Source: Acholeplasma equirhinis
GTDB taxonomy: Bacteria; Bacillota_I; Bacilli_A; Acholeplasmatales; Acholeplasmataceae
Assembly: GCF_017052655.1 (NCBI RefSeq)
Contig: NZ_JAFIDC010000001.1
Coordinates: 558,001 to 622,000, forward strand
DNA: 64,000 nucleotides
Direction: 5' to 3'
Below are positions 21,274 through 30,040 of this stretch, piece after piece. Position 1 is the stretch's first letter, and each line of letters begins with the position of its first letter. The notes beneath the pieces were generated by a model. The model did not search any database. It saw only the letters and a list, made by a program, of their open reading frames with translations, and had not been told where the DNA came from. The position numbers and the translations under genes were made by a program.

Positions 21274-21290
21274 AAACTCTCCTTATTTGA

Positions 21291-21302
21291 GAAATCGGTT
21301 TC
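21291..21302. promoter_or_regulatory. LacI-type operator O1 (left operon)
   Basis: GAAATCGGTTTC is a near-palindrome with a central CG, as expected of a LacI-family site. It lies between the Shine-Dalgarno sequence of the 18226-21273 gene and O2. Identical copies are at 21347 and 29170. Confidence 0.8.
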
Positions 21303-21346
21303 CCCATACATACAAATTAATTTAGTTACTATGTAATATCTTTTAT

Positions 21347-21358
21347 GAAATCGGTTTC
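21347..21358. promoter_or_regulatory. LacI-type operator O2 (left operon)
   Basis: This second identical copy of GAAATCGGTTTC is 56 bases from O1 and begins about 10 bases downstream of the predicted transcription start. Binding here would block initiation or early elongation. The regulator gene ends 90 bases upstream. Confidence 0.82.
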
Positions 21359-21374
21359 CTTAAAGTTCACTTTT

Positions 21375-21403
21375 ATCTTATCATGAAATGAATGCGTTTT
21401 CAA
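21375..21403 (-). promoter_or_regulatory. Promoter of the left glucan operon
   Basis: On the minus strand TTGAAA (21403-21398) and TAAGAT (21380-21375) are separated by 17 bases, a good sigma-A layout. The start would be near 21368, directly upstream of O2. Confidence 0.7.
21389..21402. promoter_or_regulatory. cre-like site over the -35 box
   Basis: TGAATGCGTTTTCA matches the cre consensus TGWAANCGNTNWCA with one mismatch. It covers the -35 box of the left operon promoter, where CcpA binding would repress. Confidence 0.55.
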
Positions 21404-21447
21404 TAAATTTAATTTGATTTTCCTATTAGTGACTACAAGTTGCATAT

Positions 21448-22467
21448 TTATGCTTCTTTTGTAGACTCCCTTTTAATTAATTTTGTATCGATTAATGTAA
21501 CGTCTGGTACTTCTGTGTCAGGATTTTCTATCATAGATAGTAATGTTTTAGCTGCTGTTTCACCTAAGATTTTACGATCTTGCATCATGGTTGTTAAACT
21601 TGGTGTGACATATCTTGCAACTGGGATGTCATCAAATCCAATGACTTGAATTTGATTTGGTACATCAATTTTATGATCTTGAAATGCTTTTAATACACCT
21701 AATGAAATTTCATCTGATGAAACAAATAAAACTTCAGGTAAGTCTTCATTACCAAGTAAATTTAGAGTTGCTTGATAACCTGATGTAAATCCAAATCCTT
21801 GTGCATATACGATATGTTTCTCATTAATCGGTAAATTAAAGGCATTCATATATTTCTTATATGCATTGAAACGTTGTTCAAAGGCTTTTGATTGTTGTGG
21901 ACCAACAACCATACCAATTTTCTTTTTATTTAATTTTTGAACTGAGTATTCTAATATTGATTTAACTGCATGATCATTATCTGAAACAACAGCTTTTAAG
22001 CCCTTTAAAACCATATCAGTTGAAACAACAGGAATTTCAGAACCGATTAATTCTTCGATACCTTTATCATTGTAGTTGCCAACAACGATATATACGCCAT
22101 CAACTTTTTTATTCATACACCATTTTAAATATGAAAGTCGATTCTTGCCTAATTTAGTAACAATAAATGACAGTTCATAACCTTCATTTTCAACATATGT
22201 TTTAAAGTGTTGAAGAACACTTGAAAAGAATGGATGTTCTAATCCAATGTTTAATTCTTCACTAAAAATAACACCAATTGTTTTTGAAGACTTACTCTTA
22301 AGCATTCTTGCAGACATGGTTGGTACATAACCAACCTTTTCAATGTACTCAAGAATGCGTGTTCTTGTTGCTTCACTAACTTTTCCTGTATTATTCAAAA
22401 CTTTTGAAATCGTTCCTGGTGATACATCCAGTTCTTTTGCTAAAGTATAAATATTTTGTTTTTTCAT
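21448..22467 (-). CDS. LacI-family repressor of the glucan regulon
   Basis: The 339-residue protein has an N-terminal LacI helix-turn-helix and hinge (about 6-60: TLAKELDVSPGTISKVLNN, then VGYVPTMSARMLKS) followed by a periplasmic-binding-like ligand domain. It is the last gene of the right operon, 12 bases behind the cytoplasmic GH16 gene. Because an operator copy sits at that operon's promoter, the repressor would control its own synthesis. The likely inducer is a short beta-1,3-gluco-oligosaccharide such as laminaribiose, which is inference from the operon content. Confidence 0.92.
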   Translation of the reverse strand: MKKQNIYTLAKELDVSPGTISKVLNNTGKVSEATRTRILEYIEKVGYVPTMSARMLKSKSSKTIGVIFSEELNIGLEHPFFSSVLQHFKTYVENEGYELSFIVTKLGKNRLSYLKWCMNKKVDGVYIVVGNYNDKGIEELIGSEIPVVSTDMVLKGLKAVVSDNDHAVKSILEYSVQKLNKKKIGMVVGPQQSKAFEQRFNAYKKYMNAFNLPINEKHIVYAQGFGFTSGYQATLNLLGNEDLPEVLFVSSDEISLGVLKAFQDHKIDVPNQIQVIGFDDIPVARYVTPSLTTMMQDRKILGETAAKTLLSMIENPDTEVPDVTLIDTKLIKRESTKEA

Positions 22468-22479
22468 TTTGTGCCTCTT

Positions 22480-23193
22480 CTATTGAAATACTTTTATATA
22501 ATCGACTAAAAACTCAACCGGGAAGATTGAATCATCAATCGATCCACCCCAAGTACCTCCGATTGCTAAATTGATAATCATATAAAATTGATCATCAAAT
22601 GGCCAATCAGCATAGTCTTTCTTATCCTCTTTTTTAACCTCAGTTAAGAATATATCATCTACATAGTATTTAAATCCAGTTTCAGTCCACTCCAATCTAA
22701 ATACATGGAAATCATCCGTAATACCTTCTATTTTTTGACTAAAATGAAAATTATTACCTTTAACATGGTTATAATTTTTTGAATGTAATGAGAAATGGAC
22801 TTTTTCTTGATCTTTACCAACATGTTCCATTAAATCAATTTCACCACATTCAGGCCATCTAATACCTTCATTTCTTTTTTCACCTAAAAACCAAAATGCA
22901 GGCCATGTACCTAAACCTTTTGGAATTTTCATTCGAACTTCAAATGTACCGTATTTAAATCCAACTTTTTGGTAGGAGGTAAGTTTTGCTGAAGTATAGT
23001 TTCTGTGTTCAAATTGTTCTTTTTTTGCAACGATATGTAAAATGCTATCCTTTACATAAACATTATCTAATCTATTTGTATAAAATTGATCTTCTTGGTT
23101 ACCAAAACCAGAACCACCAACTTCAATATTCCAAACGTCTTGATTAGGTAAACCCTCACCTAAAAAATGTTCTTCAAATATGAGCTTTTTCAT
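22480..23193 (-). CDS. Cytoplasmic GH16 endo-beta-1,3-glucanase
   Basis: I place the start at the ATG at 23193 (237 residues), because GGAG stands 8 bases upstream and the reading frame further upstream overlaps the cupin gene and has no family similarity. The product starts directly with the catalytic fold (KLIFEEHFLGEGLPNQDVW) and has no signal peptide. The motif GEIDLMEHVG at 117-126 is intact (Glu118, Asp120, Glu123). Together with the exported paralogue at 1515-2639 it suggests that imported oligosaccharides are long enough to need a second endo-cut inside the cell. It overlaps the end of the cupin gene by 20 bases. Confidence 0.88.
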   Translation of the reverse strand: MKKLIFEEHFLGEGLPNQDVWNIEVGGSGFGNQEDQFYTNRLDNVYVKDSILHIVAKKEQFEHRNYTSAKLTSYQKVGFKYGTFEVRMKIPKGLGTWPAFWFLGEKRNEGIRWPECGEIDLMEHVGKDQEKVHFSLHSKNYNHVKGNNFHFSQKIEGITDDFHVFRLEWTETGFKYYVDDIFLTEVKKEDKKDYADWPFDDQFYMIINLAIGGTWGGSIDDSIFPVEFLVDYIKVFQ

Positions 23194-23587
23194 ATGCTTT
23201 CTCCAACAACCCATGTGCTTCTTGATCAAGATAAATTCGTGGTGAATTTTCATAGGATGTATTTTCTTCTTCAATAATAAGTAATTGGCAATCGGTACTA
23301 AAAGTATGTGTATGGAAAACACCTTTTTTAACATTATAAACTTTATTTGGTTCTAAATTAACAGAATCAAAACCAATAACTTTACCGTCAATAACTTCTG
23401 CAAAGTAAAGTGTTGCATTTCCACGAAGTAAGACAAATGCTTCATCAGTTTCATTATGTGCTTCGACGTAATTTATATTTTGAATTAAGAGTTCATCTGT
23501 ATAATTTAAAATTGCCAAACGCCATGAACTATATGAGAACAACTTTTTATATCCAACACCTTCAAAACTGTGAATTTCATAGTTCAT
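23174..23587 (-). CDS. Small cupin-fold protein
   Basis: The 137-residue protein shows both cupin motifs: AHNETDEAFVLLRG (His44, Glu49) and GVFHTHTF (His92, His94). It overlaps the GH94 gene start-side neighbour by 11 bases and the GH16 gene by 20 bases, so it belongs firmly to the operon. Cupins in sugar operons can be sugar isomerases or epimerases (mutarotase-like helpers) or sensors. Nothing in the sequence decides between these, and I leave the function open. Confidence 0.72.
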   Translation of the reverse strand: MNYEIHSFEGVGYKKLFSYSSWRLAILNYTDELLIQNINYVEAHNETDEAFVLLRGNATLYFAEVIDGKVIGFDSVNLEPNKVYNVKKGVFHTHTFSTDCQLLIIEEENTSYENSPRIYLDQEAHGLLEKAYEKAHI

Positions 23588-26063
23588 CTAAGTAAACCTC
23601 CAGATTGTCTTTTAAATCACTCAAGTTTTCAATAACTTGTCCCTGTGATATCATTTTCACAATTTTGTAATTGCCATAATCTAGATGTTTTTCATTGTGA
23701 TATGTAACTTTAACTTTGTTACCTTTAATAATTGTTGTAATTGAGGCTTTACCATTGATGAAGTCAGTTTGAGTAAGTTTAGGCTCAAGCATTAATTTAC
23801 CGAGCACTAATTTGATACCAAAAACTTCATCGCGTAACAGTTTTAATAACCAACTTGCTGAACCTGTTAAGTATAGATATTTCCCTACTGCTTGATCATT
23901 AAAATATTCAGGAATACCGGCAAGTACTTGTGCGTCTTTATCAAGTGCTTTGTTGATTAATGTTTGGAAACCTTCTTTTCCTAATGAAACTAAGTTGTAT
24001 CGATAGAGTCCATAAATGTACATGATTGCCATATGAGAGAACATTGCACCGTTTTCTTTATGACCATATTGGAATCCATATGCTCTGCCTAATTCCATCA
24101 TAACTTTGTCGTAGTTTGTATTGAGTAAATATCCACCAAACTCAGGTCTAAAGAGTAGTTTTTTAGTGGTATCTGCAACTGCTTCTGCATCTTCTTGATC
24201 AAGCGTTTCTGAAAGTAATGCCATTGCTTGACCAGTTAAATTCATTGTCTCTTCATTATCGACTAAATCACCAAAATTGTTGACATAACTTTGCAAATGA
24301 CTTTGCTTAATCCATGCAAATTGCTCAATATGTCTTAATCTTCTAAAGTAATGAATTTCAAGTTTTTGAATGAGTTCATTTTTATCGACTAAAATGATTC
24401 TGTCATTAAAATGTTTAACTCTGTTGAAAAATGAATGTAAATCAATTTTTTCATTAATTAAAAGATATAAGCTTTCAAACATTTCAATTGGACCATCAAG
24501 TTCGGTAATTAAATCTGCTAATACTTTTAAATTATTTGCATAAAAATGCGTAAATGCTATTGTTTCACCTAAATCATGTGCCATATCAAGTCCATCGTTC
24601 CAGTCAGCATCTTCTAGTTTGACAAATCCATGTTTTCCAGTATTCAAATGTGCAACCATATTTTGTAGAAGTAAGTGTTCTAAAACTGTACCATGATACG
24701 TTGTATTCGATAGCTTTAATTTATGGTCTTCAGAAATATTTTCTTTTATTTGATGAGTATAATGTGTAAATTGGTCATCAAAATAACTTTGTTTCTTTAA
24801 TAGAAACTCCAAATTACCAGTTTCATCGATATACATTTTAGTTGTTAAAAGTGGCCATGCACCATGGTCTGACCAAACTCTCACAATTTTATTTCTATCT
24901 GCTACAAATTCACCTGGTTTATCACCGATGATTGTCGCATTCGAACCATCGATTCTAATACCTGCAAAATTATTGAATAATAATTCATTTACTGACGAAT
25001 CATTGAACATAATTAAGGAAAGTAAATCTTGCCATAAATCTCGCCAACCTCTACCACCACGACCATAATCATGATGCGGTAAATAAGAATTTCCAAAATA
25101 TCTTCTTAATACCGGTTGAAGTGTTACCCATTCTAACAATTCAGAAGTTTCTTTATTTTCAATTTCAAAATTTAATTTATCAGTATATGATTTAAAATGC
25201 GCTTCAACTTTTTTAAGTTCATCTTCAAAAGTCTTTGAATCAAAATATTTCTCTGATACTTTTTCTAGATCATCTTCTTTTGAAACACCTATGACTACAG
25301 TTAAAACTTTAGATTCATTTGGTTTTAAAATAAACTTTTCAAAGCCAATTGCCCCAATTACTTCATAGCCATTTGCTGGTTTCGTATCTTTTAGATTCAA
25401 TCCTCTTGGGAAATTCAACGAACCACCATTGATAAAATCATCTAGATTACTTATGATTCTATTGACTTTAATGTCTTTAATATCTGCAAATACTGAGTAG
25501 GTATAATGATTTTCTAAATGTCCTCTTTCATCAAATGATAATGTTGGTTTCATCAAAATACCATTTGATTTATGCATTGTACGATTTAATAGTGATGTTA
25601 CATGTCTATGATCTCTTAAATTATCTGCACTTCTTCCATACAAAGGAATTGCTGTAATCGTATCAACTTCAAGCACTTTTAATGAATTATTTTTTATTTC
25701 AATTTTATGGACTTCAACTAAATCATCAACAGGTATAAATGATGTTGTTGAAAGATCAAATAATGCGTTTTTTCTCAAAACTTTTTGATATAAACCACCA
25801 ATCGTTAGATAAACTTCATCATTTTGTTGAATTTCAGTGTCACCATTTAAAAAGTATCTTTGTCCATTGACAGTAAAAATAACATTTCTTGAGAGTTGAT
25901 GTTTAAATAAAGATAATTCTGAAACTGGTTCTAAGACAAAATGATGATGATCAAGTTTTAAATCACCACCAAAATAAGGGGTAATTGAAGCTTTTAATCC
26001 CTTTAAATTAAAAAGTGGTAAGTAATGACCATAATTTTTATCTAATTTGATGATTTTTTCCAT
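23577..26063 (-). CDS. GH94 phosphorylase, probably laminaribiose phosphorylase
   Basis: The 828-residue cytoplasmic protein has the GH94 layout: N-terminal beta-sandwich, helical linker, (alpha/alpha)6 barrel with DYGRGGRGWRDLWQD at 332-346, and ADWNDGLD at 486-493, where Asp490 fits the catalytic general acid. GH94 enzymes split disaccharides such as cellobiose, laminaribiose or chitobiose with phosphate. A laminaribiose phosphorylase of this family has been characterised from Acholeplasma laidlawii, and the beta-1,3-glucan context makes that activity the best guess. It yields glucose 1-phosphate plus glucose and saves one ATP. It starts 7 bases after the GH3 gene. Confidence 0.83.
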   Translation of the reverse strand: MEKIIKLDKNYGHYLPLFNLKGLKASITPYFGGDLKLDHHHFVLEPVSELSLFKHQLSRNVIFTVNGQRYFLNGDTEIQQNDEVYLTIGGLYQKVLRKNALFDLSTTSFIPVDDLVEVHKIEIKNNSLKVLEVDTITAIPLYGRSADNLRDHRHVTSLLNRTMHKSNGILMKPTLSFDERGHLENHYTYSVFADIKDIKVNRIISNLDDFINGGSLNFPRGLNLKDTKPANGYEVIGAIGFEKFILKPNESKVLTVVIGVSKEDDLEKVSEKYFDSKTFEDELKKVEAHFKSYTDKLNFEIENKETSELLEWVTLQPVLRRYFGNSYLPHHDYGRGGRGWRDLWQDLLSLIMFNDSSVNELLFNNFAGIRIDGSNATIIGDKPGEFVADRNKIVRVWSDHGAWPLLTTKMYIDETGNLEFLLKKQSYFDDQFTHYTHQIKENISEDHKLKLSNTTYHGTVLEHLLLQNMVAHLNTGKHGFVKLEDADWNDGLDMAHDLGETIAFTHFYANNLKVLADLITELDGPIEMFESLYLLINEKIDLHSFFNRVKHFNDRIILVDKNELIQKLEIHYFRRLRHIEQFAWIKQSHLQSYVNNFGDLVDNEETMNLTGQAMALLSETLDQEDAEAVADTTKKLLFRPEFGGYLLNTNYDKVMMELGRAYGFQYGHKENGAMFSHMAIMYIYGLYRYNLVSLGKEGFQTLINKALDKDAQVLAGIPEYFNDQAVGKYLYLTGSASWLLKLLRDEVFGIKLVLGKLMLEPKLTQTDFINGKASITTIIKGNKVKVTYHNEKHLDYGNYKIVKMISQGQVIENLSDLKDNLEVYLDEL

Positions 26064-26070
26064 AGGTCTC

Positions 26071-29000
26071 CTATCCGTGTTTGACCGCTTTTATTTGTTT
26101 AAATGTAATCCCCGATTTATTAAACTTAAATGTCAGTGTATGATGTCCTTTATCCATTAAGACAAATGTTCTTGTTTCTATCATTTCACCGTTTGTTCCA
26201 TGAATTGTTAAAGTTGACTTATGATGATTGTCAACAAAAATAGAGAAAGGTATTTGAGCAAGATTGTTGTCTTTAGCTGAAAGTTGGAACTCAAGTATAT
26301 ATTTTCCTTTAGATTCAACATCTACCTGATAACTGATTAAATCATTTTTATTTGTTACTTCAAGATTTTCATCAATCAAAATACCTTCTGTTTTTTGAAC
26401 AATTGAATCAAATGATAGTAATGCACTTTCCCATGCACCACCCTTGAGTTGGATTCTTGGTTCATCTTTTAATTTATTTAAGTCAACCAGTGGTTTAGAT
26501 TGATCAAGGTAATCTTTAGTATAAAAATGATAAATAGATTGTTCACCTTGATTCGTTTTAACCAGTGTTGCATGATTGAACTTTTCATTTAATTCAATTA
26601 AATCAACATAAGCACTTAAACTTTCGAATGTATCTTCATTTTCAAACACATGTATAAATTCTAAATTGTTAAGTTTGTAAGTTTTTTTATTTAAATTAAG
26701 CATTGAAATTGTCGGTATGTAAGTTTTATCTTTTATGACCTTTAACCAGCTTCTATGATGATATTTATATGGTTTAAATTCAATGTTGTGAAGACTTGCA
26801 AATGCAGGTGATTTCATCACATAACCTAATATATGTTTAGCTGTTTCTTGTAGCTGTGAAAGATGTAGTGATCCTTCTTCTATTGAATTTTTCGTATTGT
26901 CTTGATTAGAATTTGATTTGGCATCACTAATAACCATGTAGATATCATTTGTTGAAATGATCATAGCTTTTGTGTTGGTTTTAGTACCTTCACCACCAAA
27001 ATCATTCATTTTAGCCCACCAGTCAGTCATAATAAAGCCTTTAAAGCCCCATTCATCACGGACGAGTTTCTTATTAACTTCATAATTTGATGCAGTCCAA
27101 ATGCCATTTACAGGGTTGTACGATGTCATGATGACATCTGCTCCACCATCTTTGATTGCAATCTCAAATCCTTTTAAATAGATTTCTCTTTGTGCACGTT
27201 CTGAAATGACTGCATCAACATTAAATCGATCGGTTTCTTGATTATTTCCAAATAAATGTTTTAAACTACCTGAAACACCCGCTTTATGTAATCCTTTGAT
27301 AAAACTTGATGCCATTAAACCTGTGAGTAATGGATCTTCACTAAAGTATTCAAAGTTTCTGCCATTTAATGGGTGACGCATGATATTCATACCAGGTCCT
27401 AATAAAACATCGATATTATAACCGCGCATTTCAAGACCAACTAAATAATAAAGTGATTCTACTAAATCTAAATTAAAAGTCGATGCAAGATGTGTACCAA
27501 TTGGTGTGGATGATGCTAAGAAACCTGAATCCATTCTAATACCTGATGGTCCATCTGCTGCACAAAGAATTGGTACACCTCTTTGTTTAAGTTCTTCAGT
27601 CACACCACCAAATGCCGCTGCAGTTCCGGGAGTTACTTTTGGTGATGACATACCTTCACCACGTGTTAATTCTATAAGTTGATTTATCTCAAGTGAACTG
27701 ATAAATGAATCTAAACTTTCTTTTTTCAAAAATACATCTTTTAAGTTGATTTCTTTTTCTACTTTTTCAATTGGTTTTTTAAGTTCAGATTGAATACGTT
27801 GATTGTAGTCAACTGTTCTTAATGGAACATCAACAAATGTTTCATTTAAGTTCAAATCTGGTTTTAGACGTTTAAATTGAATATTTGGTGCATTGATTTC
27901 AGTAGAAATTGCAGTAATAAGATCATCCTTAATTTGAATTTGTCCATATTTAGATATATTTCTAACTGAATTACCAATATAAAATTGATATAATCCTTTT
28001 TCTAAAACATAACTGGATTTATAAATTAAACCTTCATCATCATATGAGGCTAATTTAAACAAATCAATTTCAAATGAAATATTTGTATCTTCATTAGGTT
28101 TTAAAAGTTTAGTTTTTGAGAAAGCTGTCAGTACTTTTTTTGGTTTACCAAGTAAACCTTGAGGTGCCTCATAATAAATTTGAATGACTTCTTTACCATC
28201 AAATTCACCAATATTCTTAACATTTACTGTGAATTTAATAGTTTTATCTTCAACATCAAACGATACTGGTGTCACAAGAAAATCTGTATATGTTAGACCG
28301 AATCCAAATGGGAATCTCACTCTATCCTTTTTAAATGTTTCAAAATATCTATACCCAACATAAATATCTTCTTCATAAAAAATTCTAGTAGGTTTTCCAA
28401 ATGTCTTATTAGATGGATAGTCTTCCAACTTTCTAGAAATTGTCATTGGTAATTTACCTGATGGTGTGACATAGCCTGTTAAAACATCCACTAAACCTAA
28501 TGCGCCATACATTCCACCATGCCAAGCAAGTACCAAACTATCAATTTTATATTGATCCATAAATGATAAATCGATTACACTACCAACATTTAAAATAACA
28601 ACAGTATGTTTAAATTTTGATGTGACTTGTTTAAGAAGTTTTTCTTCGTTATCTGTTAAATAATAACTTCCCTTTTGTTGTGAATGATCTCTGTCTTCAC
28701 CTGCAGTTCGTCCAAAAACAATGATTGCTACATCATTTCTTTTACTTGCAGCTAAAATTAGTTTGTCATCAAGTTCCATTTCAACTTGTGCCCATGGTTC
28801 TGATGCCCATTGACCAGATCCTTGATCAAATGGATGTTCTTCTATCCATTTTTGGTATGTCTCAAAGATTTGATCATCTACAGAAACACGCGGATTACGT
28901 TTAAGTGATTCAATGATAGAAGGTACATAATTCACATTGACTAATCCACCGGAACCAGTTCCAGATTTGTAATAATCAAATTGAATTCTTCCAAAAACTG

Positions 29001-29145
29001 CGATTCTCTTTTCTAAAAGAGGTAATAATTTACCGTTATTTTTTAATAAAACAACCCCTTCAGTGGATGCATAGTAAGAAAAACTAGCAAGTTCGCTTAA
29101 GGGGTTCATTTGATTAATCTTAATTTGTTCTTTTTTATGTAACAT
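26071..29145 (-). CDS. GH3 beta-glucosidase with permuted domain order
   Basis: The 1024-residue cytoplasmic protein contains both GH3 domains in reversed order. The (alpha/beta)6 domain comes first (about 25-280, with GRTAGEDRDH at 145-154, Glu150 being the likely acid/base), followed by a fibronectin-like part (about 290-400). The TIM barrel follows at about 480-770, with KHLFGNNQETDR at 629-640 and the nucleophile Asp708 in MTDWWA. A beta-sandwich of about 100 residues ends the protein. Such permuted enzymes are known, for example in Ruminococcus and Butyrivibrio. It is the first gene of the right operon, directly behind an operator, and probably hydrolyses short beta-gluco-oligosaccharides. 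Confidence 0.88.
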   Translation of the reverse strand: MLHKKEQIKINQMNPLSELASFSYYASTEGVVLLKNNGKLLPLLEKRIAVFGRIQFDYYKSGTGSGGLVNVNYVPSIIESLKRNPRVSVDDQIFETYQKWIEEHPFDQGSGQWASEPWAQVEMELDDKLILAASKRNDVAIIVFGRTAGEDRDHSQQKGSYYLTDNEEKLLKQVTSKFKHTVVILNVGSVIDLSFMDQYKIDSLVLAWHGGMYGALGLVDVLTGYVTPSGKLPMTISRKLEDYPSNKTFGKPTRIFYEEDIYVGYRYFETFKKDRVRFPFGFGLTYTDFLVTPVSFDVEDKTIKFTVNVKNIGEFDGKEVIQIYYEAPQGLLGKPKKVLTAFSKTKLLKPNEDTNISFEIDLFKLASYDDEGLIYKSSYVLEKGLYQFYIGNSVRNISKYGQIQIKDDLITAISTEINAPNIQFKRLKPDLNLNETFVDVPLRTVDYNQRIQSELKKPIEKVEKEINLKDVFLKKESLDSFISSLEINQLIELTRGEGMSSPKVTPGTAAAFGGVTEELKQRGVPILCAADGPSGIRMDSGFLASSTPIGTHLASTFNLDLVESLYYLVGLEMRGYNIDVLLGPGMNIMRHPLNGRNFEYFSEDPLLTGLMASSFIKGLHKAGVSGSLKHLFGNNQETDRFNVDAVISERAQREIYLKGFEIAIKDGGADVIMTSYNPVNGIWTASNYEVNKKLVRDEWGFKGFIMTDWWAKMNDFGGEGTKTNTKAMIISTNDIYMVISDAKSNSNQDNTKNSIEEGSLHLSQLQETAKHILGYVMKSPAFASLHNIEFKPYKYHHRSWLKVIKDKTYIPTISMLNLNKKTYKLNNLEFIHVFENEDTFESLSAYVDLIELNEKFNHATLVKTNQGEQSIYHFYTKDYLDQSKPLVDLNKLKDEPRIQLKGGAWESALLSFDSIVQKTEGILIDENLEVTNKNDLISYQVDVESKGKYILEFQLSAKDNNLAQIPFSIFVDNHHKSTLTIHGTNGEMIETRTFVLMDKGHHTLTFKFNKSGITFKQIKAVKHG

Positions 29146-29169
29146 ATGCTTATTCCCTATAAGTATGAA

Positions 29170-29181
29170 GAAATCGGTTTC
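29170..29181. promoter_or_regulatory. LacI-type operator O3 (right operon)
   Basis: GAAATCGGTTTC, identical to O1 and O2, begins right at the predicted transcription start of the GH3 operon. Occupancy by the repressor encoded in the same operon would shut it off. Confidence 0.85.
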
Positions 29182-29189
29182 CTAATTTC

Positions 29190-29217
29190 ATTATAGAGAA
29201 ATAAAAATAAAATTCAA
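29190..29217 (-). promoter_or_regulatory. Promoter of the right glucan operon
   Basis: TTGAAT (29217-29212) and a perfect TATAAT (29195-29190) are 16 bases apart on the minus strand. The start would lie near 29183, next to O3. Confidence 0.78.
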
Positions 29218-29246
29218 GTCTTTTAACTACTTTCTGTTAACTTTTT

Positions 29247-29260
29247 TGAAATCGCTTACT
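29247..29260. promoter_or_regulatory. cre-like site upstream of the right operon promoter
   Basis: TGAAATCGCTTACT agrees with the cre consensus except at the last base. It lies about 30 bases upstream of the -35 box and overlaps the end of the preceding gene. Confidence 0.5.
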
Positions 29261-29987
29261 TAATCTTGCTTCTTTGGATAGCTTTATAGGTGTAATAACC
29301 ACCAAATAATAATGCAACCACACCTAAATAAATACCAATGTAAAACATTAAACCTTCAGTTAGGATAGGTTTAATATTCATTTCACGTTCTAAATCTTCT
29401 GTGGTCCAACCTAATTCAAAATCGGATTCATCAAAAGCATCTAAATCAATATCAAGTACTAGACTAACAAAAGTATCACCTTCATAATCTTTAACTTCAA
29501 TTGAAATTAAATCACTTTCTTCTAAAACAATGAATTGATAAATGAATCCAAGTTGATCTTGATTATAGTTAAATGATAAAGCTAAATATTTATATGACTC
29601 ATGAACTTTAGTATCTAATAAGATTTCATTTGAACTGTTTTTAAATATAAATTGAGTTAAATCATTTGGATCTTCATTTGAGGATGCTCTTAAAATTGCA
29701 CCATTTGGAACAGTAAAAGTTATTAATTGGTGAGTTAATTCTCCTTCATATTCTGTTACAATCCAATATGTTTCTGAAACGAAGCCATTATTTTCCGTTC
29801 TTTCTAATGACTTAAAATATTTAACTTGATATGCGACAAAGTTATCAAAATCTAAGTCGTTTTTTACTTCATTATGAAGTCTTTCCTGTAGTTTTGCAGT
29901 TTCTCCATAAACGATTGAACTCATTCCTAAGAAAAATACAACCAGTAATCCGATGACTGCGATAATAATTGCTGCTAATTTGCTCAT
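29256..29987 (-). CDS. Hypothetical protein with two terminal membrane helices
   Basis: The 243-residue protein has a hydrophobic N-terminal helix (about 4-27) and a second helix near the C-terminus (about 212-235), with an acidic extracytoplasmic region between. No lipobox and no domain that I recognise. It lies alone between the PII-like gene and the glucan operon and has the same orientation as both. The gap of 53 bases upstream contains a terminator, so it is probably transcribed separately. Confidence 0.65.
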   Translation of the reverse strand: MSKLAAIIIAVIGLLVVFFLGMSSIVYGETAKLQERLHNEVKNDLDFDNFVAYQVKYFKSLERTENNGFVSETYWIVTEYEGELTHQLITFTVPNGAILRASSNEDPNDLTQFIFKNSSNEILLDTKVHESYKYLALSFNYNQDQLGFIYQFIVLEESDLISIEVKDYEGDTFVSLVLDIDLDAFDESDFELGWTTEDLEREMNIKPILTEGLMFYIGIYLGVVALLFGGYYTYKAIQRSKIK

Positions 29988-30009
29988 AATTTCACCTTCT
30001 AAGTTTAGA

Positions 30010-30035
30010 AAAAACGCGATATTTCACGCGTTTTT
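30010..30035 (-). terminator. Terminator behind the PII-like genes
   Basis: The stem AAAAACGCG/CGCGTTTTT has an 8-base loop and a T-tract on the minus strand (TTTTTTC). It follows the gene ending at 30041. Confidence 0.8.
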
Positions 30036-30040
30036 ATTTT

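Noticed and set aside
23194-23334. Longer version of the cytoplasmic GH16 gene starting upstream of 23193
   Set aside because: The extra codons lie within the cupin gene, do not resemble GH16 and include no ribosome-binding site.
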